DNA of 32,039 bases from Hespellia sp. (GTDB taxonomy: Bacteria; Bacillota; Clostridia; Lachnospirales; Lachnospiraceae), in the NCBI GenBank assembly GCA_022790755.1, contig JAAVXR010000033.1, forward strand, positions 1 through 32,039, in the 5' to 3' direction. A program made the position numbers and the translations under genes. The notes under the pieces were generated by a model. That model was not told the origin of the DNA. It saw only the letters and a program-made list of their open reading frames with translations, and made no database searches. Shown here piece after piece: positions 8,404 through 16,628 of this stretch. Every line of letters starts with the position of its first letter. Position 1 is the first letter of the stretch.

Positions 8404-10614
8404 GTGGAAGTAATTCAAGGTAGCGTGGAACATATTGTATATCGCAATGAAGAGAATGGATATACAGTTCTTGTATTGACAAACGATGATGGGGAAGTTA
8501 CCTGCGTGGGGAGTTTCCCATATATCGGAGAAGGTGAGATTCTCGAAGTGTCCGGCGAATATACCACGCACAGTCTTTATGGATTACAGTTGAAGGTGGT
8601 TTCTCACGAGATCAAAGAGCCGGAGGATTTGATATCTATTGAGCGTTATTTGGGTTCCGGGGCGATCAAAGGAATCGGGACAAAGATGGCGGGTAAGATT
8701 GTAAAGAAATTTCGGGAAGATACGTTTCGAATCATAGAAGAGGAGCCGGAACGTCTGGCGGAGATATCAGGGATTAGTGATAGAAAAGCGCGAGAAATTT
8801 CAAAACAGGTGGAAGAGAAAAGAGATATGCGTAAAGCAATGATTTTTCTACAAAAATATGGAATTTCTCTTGCACTTTCCGTGAAAATTTACCAGCATTA
8901 TGGGCAGAATGTGTATCATGTATTGGAAGAAAATCCTTATCAGATAGCGGATCATGTTTCCGGAGTCGGATTTAAGACCGCAGATGAAATTGCGGCCAGG
9001 GTCGGCATTCACAGGGATTCCGATTTTCGAGTTCGCAGTGGTCTTTTCTATACATTGATGCAGAGTACTGCAGAAGGCCATGTTTATTTGCCCAAGGAGA
9101 CTCTGCTTTATCGAACAAGTCGTCTGTTGGGAATAGAGCTTTTGGATATCGAGAAGCATATCATGGATCTTTGTATTGAAAAAAAAGTGATGCTCAAAGA
9201 GGCGGAAGGGCAGGTGCGAGTATACCCCTCTCGCTATTACTATTTGGAATTAAATGCGGCAGCGATGCTCCATGATCTGAATATACGCTGCAAGGTGAAT
9301 GAAGCACAGGTGGAACAGCGGCTCTTAAATATAGAGCGACAGGAGGAAATACTTCTGGATGCGAAGCAGCATGAAGCAGTTCTGGGGGCGATAAAGAATG
9401 GATTGTTCATTCTGACCGGAGGTCCTGGGACCGGAAAGACCACTACAATCAATACAATGATACGTTTTTTTGAGAGTGAGGGATTGGACATTCGGTTGGC
9501 GGCTCCGACAGGCCGTGCGGCAAAACGGATGACGGAGACTACAGGCTGTGAGGCGCAGACGATTCATCGTCTTCTGGAGGTGAATGGAAAACCGGAAGAT
9601 GAGGGAAGCGCTGTCGGGTTTGTCCGTGATGCGGAAAATCCGCTGGAAACGGATGTGATTATCATTGATGAGATGTCGATGGTGGATCTTCCCTTGATGC
9701 ATGCGCTTTTGTCGGCAATCAGCGTGGGGACCCGTCTGATTCTTGTGGGAGACGAAAATCAATTGCCGTCTGTTGGACCAGGAAGTGTGCTGAAAGATAT
9801 TATCCGCTCAGAGCGTTTTCCTGTGGTAAAGCTTACAAAGATTTTTCGCCAGGCGGGAGAGAGCGATATTGTGGTGAATGCGCATAAAATTAATGCCGGT
9901 GAGATGGTGGTGTTGGACAATAAGGGAAGGGATTTCTTCTTTTTAAAAAGACAGGATGCGGATGTGATTATCCGGGTGGTGATTGCACTGATTCAGCAAA
10001 AACTTCCGAAATATGTGGATGCAGATCCGATGGAGATTCAGGTTTTGACGCCAATGCGGAAAGGGTTGCTGGGGGTGGAACGGCTGAATACTGTGCTGCA
10101 GAGATATCTGAATCCACCGGATAAGAAGAAGGCAGAGCGGGAGTTTGGAGAACGTATTTTCCGGGTTGGCGATAAGGTGATGCAGATTCGGAACAATTAT
10201 CAATTAGAATGGGAGATCCGCACGAAAAACCGGATCGTTGTGGATAAAGGGCTGGGGATTTTTAATGGCGACATGGGAGTTATTCGAGAGATTCATTCTT
10301 ATGATGAGACTTTGGAAGTAGAATTTGATGAACATCGAAAAGTGTGCTATTCATTTGATGATGTAGATGAATTGGAGCTGGCTTATGCGATAACCATACA
10401 TAAATCTCAGGGGAGCGAATATCCGGCGGTCATTTTGCCGTTGTTGCCCGGCCCAAAGCTTTTATTTCACAGGAGTTTGTTGTACACTGCGGTGACGAGA
10501 GCTAAAAAATGTATTACAATCGTTGGGAGTGATGAAACATTTCAGGAAATGATACAAAACAAAAGCGAGCAGGAACGATACACAAGTTTGAACGAGCGTA
10601 TTGGGGAATTTTGA
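8404..10614 (+). CDS. recD2: RecD-like ATP-dependent DNA helicase (RecD2)
   Basis: RecD2 is a superfamily 1B helicase found in bacteria without RecBC; it unwinds DNA 5' to 3' and acts in repair and replication-fork maintenance. At 736 residues the length is typical. The N-terminal OB-like part is followed by helix-hairpin-helix segments (GAIKGIGTKMAGKIV and HVSGVGFKTADEIA). The helicase core has Walker A GGPGTGKTTT (from residue 339), motif II IIIDEMSMVDLP, motif III LVGDENQLPSVGPG and late motifs AITIHKSQGSEYP and LYTAVTRAKK. The start is a GTG with AGGAGG eight bases upstream. Its stop overlaps the TTG start of comF, implying translational coupling. Confidence 0.95.
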   Translation: MEVIQGSVEHIVYRNEENGYTVLVLTNDDGEVTCVGSFPYIGEGEILEVSGEYTTHSLYGLQLKVVSHEIKEPEDLISIERYLGSGAIKGIGTKMAGKIVKKFREDTFRIIEEEPERLAEISGISDRKAREISKQVEEKRDMRKAMIFLQKYGISLALSVKIYQHYGQNVYHVLEENPYQIADHVSGVGFKTADEIAARVGIHRDSDFRVRSGLFYTLMQSTAEGHVYLPKETLLYRTSRLLGIELLDIEKHIMDLCIEKKVMLKEAEGQVRVYPSRYYYLELNAAAMLHDLNIRCKVNEAQVEQRLLNIERQEEILLDAKQHEAVLGAIKNGLFILTGGPGTGKTTTINTMIRFFESEGLDIRLAAPTGRAAKRMTETTGCEAQTIHRLLEVNGKPEDEGSAVGFVRDAENPLETDVIIIDEMSMVDLPLMHALLSAISVGTRLILVGDENQLPSVGPGSVLKDIIRSERFPVVKLTKIFRQAGESDIVVNAHKINAGEMVVLDNKGRDFFFLKRQDADVIIRVVIALIQQKLPKYVDADPMEIQVLTPMRKGLLGVERLNTVLQRYLNPPDKKKAEREFGERIFRVGDKVMQIRNNYQLEWEIRTKNRIVVDKGLGIFNGDMGVIREIHSYDETLEVEFDEHRKVCYSFDDVDELELAYAITIHKSQGSEYPAVILPLLPGPKLLFHRSLLYTAVTRAKKCITIVGSDETFQEMIQNKSEQERYTSLNERIGEF

Positions 10615-11294
10615 ATTTGGTTTACCCGCAAGTATGTCCTTTTTGTGGAAAAATCTTCAGAGAAGGAATCTGCGATGATTGCAGACGAAAGATCTCTTAT
10701 GTTCGAGAACCCAGATGTTATCGGTGCGGAAAGACTTTAAAAGACGGAAGTCTGGAATATTGTATGGACTGCAGAAAGAATAAACGATATTTTGAGCAGG
10801 GAAGGAGTTTGTATCAGCATCGTGGCGAGGTGGCGGAAGCGATTTATCGTCTAAAGTTTAAAAATCAAAGGGAATATGCGCGTCTGTTTGCTCATGAGAT
10901 GGCGGAACAATTTGGAGAATCGTTGAAGAAATGGGGAGTGAAAGAGATCATTCCCATTCCTCTGCATTGGCGACGGAAAAAGAAAAGAGGATATAATCAG
11001 GCGGAGATTCTTGCCAAGTGGCTATCTCGGGAGGTTCATATTCCGGTAGAGACCCATGCCCTTTTGCGTGTCCGTGAAACGAGACAGCAGAAAACATTAA
11101 ATCACAGTCAGAGACATTGGAATCTGGAAGGTGCGTTTGGAATTTCCAGAAGCTGGATTCCGCCAGAGCGGGTGTTGATCGTTGACGATATCTATACGAC
11201 GGGCAGTACGATCAATAAAGCTGCAAAAATGTTGAAAAAAGCTGGAGTTCAAAAAGTCTTTTTTTTAACCATTAGCATTGGACAAGGCCTCTAA
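10611..11294 (+). CDS. comF: ComF family protein (amidophosphoribosyltransferase-like)
   Basis: ComF proteins take part in DNA uptake during competence in some species; in many others their role is undefined. The protein is 227 residues. The N-terminus has two pairs of zinc-binding cysteines (CPFCG with CDDC, then CYRCG with CMDC). The C-terminal half is a phosphoribosyltransferase fold with the PRPP-binding motif VLIVDDIYTTGST near residues 186-198. The conserved KKRGYNQAE lies in between. Translation appears to start at TTG 10611, whose bases form a TTGA overlap with the recD2 stop. Another in-frame TTG two codons later is possible. A GGGG run lies four bases before the chosen start. Confidence 0.9.
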   Translation: MNLVYPQVCPFCGKIFREGICDDCRRKISYVREPRCYRCGKTLKDGSLEYCMDCRKNKRYFEQGRSLYQHRGEVAEAIYRLKFKNQREYARLFAHEMAEQFGESLKKWGVKEIIPIPLHWRRKKKRGYNQAEILAKWLSREVHIPVETHALLRVRETRQQKTLNHSQRHWNLEGAFGISRSWIPPERVLIVDDIYTTGSTINKAAKMLKKAGVQKVFFLTISIGQGL

Positions 11295-11308
11295 CTGTAT
11301 GTTATACT
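11279..11308 (+). promoter_or_regulatory. candidate extended -10 promoter for the cdaA operon
   Basis: TGGACA (11279-11284) and TATACT (11303-11308) are 18 bp apart, and TG one base before the -10 makes an extended -10. The element overlaps the end of comF and lies 44 bp before the next gene, so the membrane proteins and cdaA-cdaR could be transcribed from here. Confidence 0.55.
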
Positions 11309-11351
11309 AAAAATGATGGTTAACAGACGGAAAATTATGAGGTGACACATT

Positions 11352-11744
11352 ATGCTAAACGAAGAGCGGGTAAGACTCATGACAAAATTAGCAGCTTATG
11401 AGAGTACCCAGGGAGAAGAGGATATCAGAATCAGCAGTTATTATAGGAAAGATTACACCAGTTTAAATACACTGATTACTATATTGTGGATCACCGTAGG
11501 ATATGCAATATTGGCGCTTTTGGTTGTACTTGGAAATCTGGAACTGGTGATGAAGAATCTTACGATGAACAAGATCATTATACTGGGGGCAATTGTAGTC
11601 GGCGCCTATTTTGTTCTGGTGGTAATTTATGGGGTCTGCGCCAGCAGTTTCTATAGAGGAAAATATAACAAAGCAAAGCAGCGTGTGAAACAGTATTATC
11701 GCGATTTGTCACGTCTTGGAAAGTTATATATGAAGGAGAAATAG
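11352..11744 (+). CDS. uncharacterised two-helix membrane protein
   Basis: I do not recognise a named family. The 130-residue product has a hydrophilic N-terminus with mixed charges, two strongly hydrophobic segments (about residues 42-62 and 74-96) and a basic tail rich in Lys, Arg and Tyr (KYNKAKQRVKQYYRDL). This predicts an inner-membrane protein with both ends on the cytoplasmic side. The start follows a GAGGTGA ribosome binding site. The next gene begins three bases after its stop, with its ribosome binding site inside the end of this gene, so the two are translated together. Its position in the cdaA cluster suggests a link to envelope or c-di-AMP function, but that is inference from neighbourhood only. 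Confidence 0.85.
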   Translation: MLNEERVRLMTKLAAYESTQGEEDIRISSYYRKDYTSLNTLITILWITVGYAILALLVVLGNLELVMKNLTMNKIIILGAIVVGAYFVLVVIYGVCASSFYRGKYNKAKQRVKQYYRDLSRLGKLYMKEK

Positions 11745-11747
11745 TCG

Positions 11748-12767
11748 ATGAGTACATTACTTGTGTGGAAAGAACAGTTACAGTTATTCTACGGAAAATA
11801 TGCTTCCTATGTCGATAAAGTACTGAAGTTTATTTTGGGTTTGTTTGTATTTGGCCTTATCAATTCGAACATTGGATTTATGAAGAGTGCGTCTTCCATG
11901 GTGGTTACACTGGGATTGTCATTGATTTGCGCATTTTTACCGCCAGTTGTCATGACATTTCTGGCATCAGCGTTGATATTGTTACATTTTTATTCTTTAT
12001 CGCTGCCGGTAGTGATCGTGACGGCCATGATACTCTTGCTCATGTATATTTTCTATTTTCGGTTTACTCCGAAAAAGGCATGGTTGATACTTGTCACAGT
12101 GGTGGCATTTGCTTTGAAAATCCCATATGCGGTGCCAATTGCATTTGGATTATTTGGAACAGCTATTTATGTGATTCCCGTTGCGTGTGGGACAATGATC
12201 TATTATATGTTGCATTATGTAAAGACTTCATCCGCCGCGCTGAAGAGTTCTGGAGCGGACGGATTGATTGACAGTTTAATGTCCTATGCGAAACAGGTTT
12301 TTCAGAATAAAGAAATGTTAGTGATGATGCTAGCACTGACAATTTGTCTGCTTCTTGTTTATAATATCCGTACAAGGTCGGCGGACCATGCATGGAAGAT
12401 TGCGATTGTTTCAGGAATTGTCGCCAATATTGTTATGGTGATTGCGGGGGATATCATGCTCGGTGTTCGTTCGGCATATGTTTCTTTAGTGGTGGGAAGT
12501 TTGATCTCGGCATTGATTGGGTTTTGTCTTGAATTTTTCATTTTTTCGGTGGATTATTCGAGGACACAACGGATACAGTTTGAAGATGATGAGTATTATT
12601 ATTATGTAAAGGCAGTCCCTAAGATAGCGGTTTCTGTACCTGAGAAAACTGTAAAACGGATTAATGAACGTCACGAGGAGTTGTCAGCATCGGAAAGAAG
12701 AACCGATGAAGAATTACTGAAACAAAGTCTGCACAAGGAGCTTGGAATACAGCATAATCATAAATAG
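11748..12767 (+). CDS. uncharacterised polytopic membrane protein
   Basis: The 339-residue product has about eight to ten hydrophobic segments between residues 25 and 265, then a soluble C-terminal tail of about 65 residues. The tail begins with an acidic, Tyr-rich patch (FEDDEYYYYVKAVPK) and ends with many charged residues and HNHK. No transporter signature, catalytic motif or ATP-binding partner is visible, so no function is assigned. It lies directly after the small two-helix membrane protein and 44 bp before cdaA. The shared strand and tight packing point to one transcription unit. The acidic tail could be a docking site for a cytoplasmic partner; this is only a suggestion from its composition. 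Confidence 0.87.
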   Translation: MSTLLVWKEQLQLFYGKYASYVDKVLKFILGLFVFGLINSNIGFMKSASSMVVTLGLSLICAFLPPVVMTFLASALILLHFYSLSLPVVIVTAMILLLMYIFYFRFTPKKAWLILVTVVAFALKIPYAVPIAFGLFGTAIYVIPVACGTMIYYMLHYVKTSSAALKSSGADGLIDSLMSYAKQVFQNKEMLVMMLALTICLLLVYNIRTRSADHAWKIAIVSGIVANIVMVIAGDIMLGVRSAYVSLVVGSLISALIGFCLEFFIFSVDYSRTQRIQFEDDEYYYYVKAVPKIAVSVPEKTVKRINERHEELSASERRTDEELLKQSLHKELGIQHNHK

Positions 12768-12811
12768 AGAAGAAATCTGGAACAAAAATCGACAGAACAG
12801 GAGGTGATAGA

Positions 12812-13681
12812 ATGGAAACGAGAATAGCATCATTCATTGAAAAATATTTTGGCGATTTTTATTTACCGTCCATACGATTTATTGATATCATTGAAATTAT
12901 TATCGTTGCAGTGATCTTATACGAGATTATGTTATGGGTTAAGAATACAAAGGCATGGATGTTGATGAAAGGGATGATTGTTCTCGGTTGTTTCATTCTG
13001 ATTGCCGCTATTTTTAAAATGCATACGATTTTGTTTCTGGCGAAGGAGTCGATCAGTGTGTTGGCAGTTGCCGCAGTGATTGTTTTTCAGCCGGAGCTGC
13101 GCAGAGCGCTTGAGAAACTCGGAGAAAAGAATTTTATTGCAAATTTGGTGCCATTTGAGCGGAACAGGGAAAATCAGCGTTTTTCAGATGAGACGTTGGA
13201 GAATTTGGTAAAAGCTTCTTTTGAGATGGGAAGTGTCTGTACGGGTGCTTTGATTGTTGTGGAACAGGCGATTCATCTGACAGAGTATGAGATGACGGGT
13301 ATTGAGTTGGATTGTAAATTGTCAGAGCAGGTATTGTTGAATATCTTTGAGCATAATACTCCGCTGCATGATGGAGCTGTCATTGTACGTGGTGACCGAA
13401 TTACATCGGCGACGTGTTATTTGCCATTATCCGATAATATGCAAATCAGCAAAGAATTGGGAACGCGTCATAGGGCAGCGCTAGGAATGAGCGAGGTGAG
13501 TGATGCATTGATTATTGTGGTATCGGAAGAGACCGGTCAGGTGTCAGTTGCCATGGGAGGTCAACTGGCGCGCGGAATTTCGGCAGAGTATCTTGCGACT
13601 CGTCTCAGCCAAATTCAATATCGAACTTCAGATGTCAAGAAGTTTTCGTTGTGGAAAGGACGGGAGAAGCATGAAGTTTAG
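12812..13681 (+). CDS. cdaA: diadenylate cyclase CdaA
   Basis: CdaA makes the second messenger c-di-AMP from two ATP and is membrane-bound. In Firmicutes c-di-AMP controls potassium and osmolyte balance and influences cell-wall integrity. The 289-residue protein has three N-terminal transmembrane helices (about 22-100) followed by a DAC (DisA_N) domain. The two catalytic motifs are intact: D187-G-A in LHDGAVIV and R219-H-R in GTRHRAALG. GALIVVE is also present. A full-consensus ribosome binding site (AGGAGGTGAT) precedes the ATG, unusually strong for this window. The last codons overlap the start of cdaR. Confidence 0.97.
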   Translation: METRIASFIEKYFGDFYLPSIRFIDIIEIIIVAVILYEIMLWVKNTKAWMLMKGMIVLGCFILIAAIFKMHTILFLAKESISVLAVAAVIVFQPELRRALEKLGEKNFIANLVPFERNRENQRFSDETLENLVKASFEMGSVCTGALIVVEQAIHLTEYEMTGIELDCKLSEQVLLNIFEHNTPLHDGAVIVRGDRITSATCYLPLSDNMQISKELGTRHRAALGMSEVSDALIIVVSEETGQVSVAMGGQLARGISAEYLATRLSQIQYRTSDVKKFSLWKGREKHEV

Positions 13682-14921
13682 ACTAACGGAGAATCTCGGG
13701 CTGAAGGTTGCTGCAGTTCTTTTTGCCGCATTACTCTGGCTGGTGGTTGTAAATGTAGATGATCCGGTCGATTCTATGGTGTTTCGAAATATACCAGTTC
13801 AGGTGACGAACGAAGAGGTTATAACGAATACAGGAAAAACGTATCAGATTATAGAAGAGACACAGACTGTTTCGGCAATCGTCTATGCCCGGCGATCTGT
13901 TCTTTCAGAAATCAGTGCAGAGGATATTGTGGCAGTTGCTGATATGCGTGAAATGGAATTGAAATCATTGGTTCCGCTTACCGTGTATGTGCAGGGATAT
14001 GATGGGAAATATGAGTCTGCGGAAGCGTCGCCGCGGAATATTCAGGTGAAGATTGAAGATCAGACGAAAAACTCGTTCCCACTGACAGTCAGTACAACCG
14101 GAACGCTTCGGGACGGCTATGTACTTGGGGAGGTAAAGACCAATCCAGAAACGATCACCATTCGTGGGGCGGAGTCTTTGGTCGGAAGGATTGACAAAGC
14201 GGTGGCCAGAGTGGATATATCCGGTCTGGGAGAAGACGCAGAGCTGAATGCGGAGTTGATTTTATATGATGCGGAAGGAATTGTGCTGGATCAAACGCTT
14301 CTGGCAAACAATCTTGGCGATCGAGGCGTTTCTGTTTCGGTGCAAGTGCTCAGTACCAAGAGTCTGCCATTGACGTTTGATGTCTCGGGCGAGCCTGCAG
14401 AAGGATATATCTATATGGGGCTTACGAGTGAACCAGGGAAAATTGACGTCTGTGGAACGACGGAAGACTTGAATGAGGTAGAGAATATCCAGATTCCAGG
14501 AACAGAATTGAATTTGGATGGAGCAACGACAAAGCTGGAAAGAGTAGTGGATGTTATGCCTTATCTACCGGAGGGAGTGAGTCTGGTGGATGAGACGGCC
14601 AACAATGTCATTGTCACAGTCTCCATTGAACAAGAAGGAGCCAGAACAATAGAACTTCCCGTGGAATCCATCATAGTGAATAATCTGTCGGAAGATTTGA
14701 AAATATCGTATTTGGATGTTGAGGATTTGGAACTTCAGTTCAAAGGAGCTCAGGATGCCTTGAATATTTTGGATATTCGAAATGCAGTGTCGATTGATTT
14801 GAAGAATTACAACACGGCAGGGGAGTATACAGTAAATGTGAAAGTGGAAGTGCCTGATACAGTTACATTAGCAACGCAGCCGACGATTAAAGTGGCTTTA
14901 ACGGATAAGAAAGAGAAGTAG
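13671..14921 (+). CDS. cdaR: CdaA regulatory protein (YbbR domains)
   Basis: CdaR is the extracytoplasmic partner that regulates CdaA. The chosen start, ATG 13671, overlaps the cdaA stop by 11 bases, has GGGAGAAG before it, and gives 416 residues. A much earlier in-frame ATG at 13515 would lie inside cdaA in another frame and precede the membrane anchor, so it is rejected. One transmembrane helix near residues 9-29 anchors the protein. The rest consists of about four YbbR repeats with the recurring pattern of Val-rich strands followed by LRDGYVLGEVKTNPETI- or AEGYIYMGLTSEPGKIDV-like ends. Gene order cdaA-cdaR is widely conserved; the usual third member, glmM, is not here. Confidence 0.93.
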   Translation: MKFRLTENLGLKVAAVLFAALLWLVVVNVDDPVDSMVFRNIPVQVTNEEVITNTGKTYQIIEETQTVSAIVYARRSVLSEISAEDIVAVADMREMELKSLVPLTVYVQGYDGKYESAEASPRNIQVKIEDQTKNSFPLTVSTTGTLRDGYVLGEVKTNPETITIRGAESLVGRIDKAVARVDISGLGEDAELNAELILYDAEGIVLDQTLLANNLGDRGVSVSVQVLSTKSLPLTFDVSGEPAEGYIYMGLTSEPGKIDVCGTTEDLNEVENIQIPGTELNLDGATTKLERVVDVMPYLPEGVSLVDETANNVIVTVSIEQEGARTIELPVESIIVNNLSEDLKISYLDVEDLELQFKGAQDALNILDIRNAVSIDLKNYNTAGEYTVNVKVEVPDTVTLATQPTIKVALTDKKEK

Positions 14922-14939
14922 AACCGAGGTGAAACAGGT

Positions 14940-15209
14940 ATGGTAAGTGAAAAAGTAACGATCAAGAACCCAACTGGTCTTCATTTGAGACCTGCCGGAT
15001 TGTTCTGTAAAACTGCGATGCAGTTCCAATGTTCGGTTACGTTTAAGGCGCGCAATGGCAGTCTGGCGGCGAACGCAAAGAGTGTCTTGAGTGTACTTGG
15101 TGCCTGCGTAAAAAGTGGAGATGAAATTGAAATCATCTGTGATGGAGAAGATGAAAGTATTGCTCTGAGAGAAATGGTTGGAATTGTACAGGATGGGCTA
15201 GGAGAGTGA
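14940..15209 (+). CDS. HPr-like phosphocarrier protein
   Basis: HPr relays phosphate from PEP via enzyme I to sugar permeases of the PTS; in Firmicutes phosphorylation on a serine makes it a corepressor with CcpA. The 89-residue protein has the active-site context NPTGLHLRPAG with His15 and Arg17 in standard positions. It also has a regulatory serine in NAKSVLSVLG (Ser48, equivalent to Ser46). No ptsI lies beside it, and it sits after cdaR with an 18-bp gap and a GAGGTGA site. It could be the main HPr (ptsH) or a Crh-like paralogue. The intact histidine argues against Crh, but the residues around it differ slightly from the classical ARPA form. Confidence 0.88.
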   Translation: MVSEKVTIKNPTGLHLRPAGLFCKTAMQFQCSVTFKARNGSLAANAKSVLSVLGACVKSGDEIEIICDGEDESIALREMVGIVQDGLGE

Positions 15210-15256
15210 ATGTGCAAGTGTCCACAAAAGAGCGTGCCACCGTAAATGAAAGTAAA

Positions 15257-15290
15257 AGGAGACTGTTGAAGAGAGAACAGTCTCCTTAAT
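15257..15290. terminator. bidirectional terminator
   Basis: An 11-bp perfect stem (AGGAGACTGTT at 15257-15267 and AACAGTCTCCT at 15276-15286) with an 8-base loop is followed by TAATTT on the plus strand and preceded by AAAA, which gives T on the minus strand. It ends transcription both from the HPr gene and from the convergent LCP gene. The last base of the stem is also the last base of the LCP stop codon. Confidence 0.8.
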
Positions 15291-16359
15291 TTATGGAATT
15301 GACGCCAGAAAGATATTCGATATCGTCATTGATTTCCTGTACCTGATCAGAGGGAGGATATTCGCTCTTATCGAATAAAAATGCATGTAATTGAGATACA
15401 TTATCAGACAATCCAATTGGGATTACGTAGGAACCGGAAAGCCCCCGAACGTTTTCCGATGTTGTGACATCAAAAGGAAAGCCAGACATTTCACCAATCT
15501 TGTATTTCAGTCCGTTGGCGGCAAGTCCAAGGAAATTCTTTGCAGTTAGATTCGTTGAAATCTGAGGAAGGACATCGTTGATGATCTGATTCAAAGTGGC
15601 CAGGTCTGATTGTTGTGCTTTTTCTACTATTTTTTGGAGGACAAGCCTTTGGCGTTCTGTTCGCTTGAAATCGTCTCCGCTGGTATAACGGATGCGCGCA
15701 TAGGCAGTTGCCTGAACACCGTTCAATGTCTGGGGTCCTGTGGACACTACGGGTTGGGTATCCACACCTGTTACTTTTGTGATTTCTGTGGAATATCCAT
15801 TGATATAAATGATTTCTTCTTCCTGAACATCAATCTCAACACCGCCCAAGGCATCAACGATATCAACCATTGCGTTAAAATCTACACTGATGTATTTCTG
15901 AATATCCAGATCAAGATTCCGATTCAGCAAAGCAATTGCCTCTGCGGGACCACCGTAAGAATAGGCGCTGTTTGCTTTACTATAAGATCCGTCTGATTGC
16001 CTGAGAAGTGTATCTCTGTAGACAGATATAATTTTGACTTCATCTGTCTTATGATTGATGCTGGCAATCATCATACAATCGCTGCGTACGCCCCCGTCCA
16101 GTTCTCCCTCACGGGAATCCAGACCAAACAGGGCAATATTGGTATAATTTCCAGTATCTTTGTATACTTCCAGATTTTTGTGCTCCAGGGACTGATAATT
16201 CATCAAGTCAAATTTTGAGTAAAGATAAGTCGATCCAACCAAGATAAGGAGGATTATCAATTCTAATAATAGAAAGAATCGCCGTCGTCTTCTTCGTCTT
16301 CGGCGGAGAATCGCACGCCGAATGGCAGTTGCTTCTTTTTTTCTATGACTGTCTCGCAT
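15286..16359 (-). CDS. LytR-CpsA-Psr (LCP) family protein
   Basis: LCP proteins are membrane-anchored enzymes that transfer lipid-linked glycopolymers such as teichoic acids or capsule onto peptidoglycan. The 357-residue product has a short cytoplasmic N-terminus with nine consecutive arginines just before a single transmembrane helix (about residues 28-48), then an extracellular LCP domain. Typical signatures are NIALFGLDSR, a later RSD, ISVYRDTLL and the FKRTERQRLVLQKIV segment that carries pyrophosphate-binding arginines. It is transcribed divergently from the ChW-repeat operon across a 269-bp gap. Which polymer it attaches cannot be read from the sequence. Confidence 0.93.
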   Translation of the reverse strand: MRDSHRKKEATAIRRAILRRRRRRRRRFFLLLELIILLILVGSTYLYSKFDLMNYQSLEHKNLEVYKDTGNYTNIALFGLDSREGELDGGVRSDCMMIASINHKTDEVKIISVYRDTLLRQSDGSYSKANSAYSYGGPAEAIALLNRNLDLDIQKYISVDFNAMVDIVDALGGVEIDVQEEEIIYINGYSTEITKVTGVDTQPVVSTGPQTLNGVQATAYARIRYTSGDDFKRTERQRLVLQKIVEKAQQSDLATLNQIINDVLPQISTNLTAKNFLGLAANGLKYKIGEMSGFPFDVTTSENVRGLSGSYVIPIGLSDNVSQLHAFLFDKSEYPPSDQVQEINDDIEYLSGVNSIN

Positions 16360-16436
16360 ATTCTCAACCTCGTGTATTTTCTATTATGTAATTCTAAAGC
16401 AAAAAAATGCATAAAATGATAGTTTGTTACCGAAAG

Positions 16437-16468
16437 TTATGAGGATATTATTGCGCAATTTATGAGGA
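16437..16468. promoter_or_regulatory. direct repeats flanking a palindrome, operator-like
   Basis: TTATGAGGA occurs twice in the same orientation (16437-16445 and 16460-16468), 23 bp apart. Between them lies a perfect 10-bp palindrome, ATTGCGCAAT (16450-16459). The arrangement is in the gap between the divergent LCP gene and the ChW operon, about 160 bp before the latter. It looks like a binding site for a dimeric regulator, but no regulator gene is nearby. Confidence 0.4.
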
Positions 16469-16545
16469 AAGTCAAATAGATCACTTAGCAAAAAAGAAGA
16501 CAACGTGATTGAGTAAAAAATGGAAATATGGTTCAAACGGTAGCA

Positions 16546-16574
16546 TTCCTGCAAATTTTGTGATATGGTATGAT
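16546..16574 (+). promoter_or_regulatory. weak candidate promoter for the ChW operon
   Basis: TATGAT (16569-16574), preceded by TGG, forms an extended -10. The matching -35 position (TTCCTG, 16546-16551, 17-bp spacing) is poor. Transcription from here would give a leader of roughly 45-50 bases before TTG 16629. Confidence 0.3.
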
Positions 16575-16628
16575 ATATGCGTTCTGATTATGTAGAATGA
16601 AATAATGTCAGCATAAAGGAGCATTGAC

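Noticed and set aside
13515-13670. Upstream start for cdaR at 13515
   Set aside because: It would place 52 codons inside cdaA in another frame and before the membrane anchor. ATG 13671 has its own ribosome binding site.
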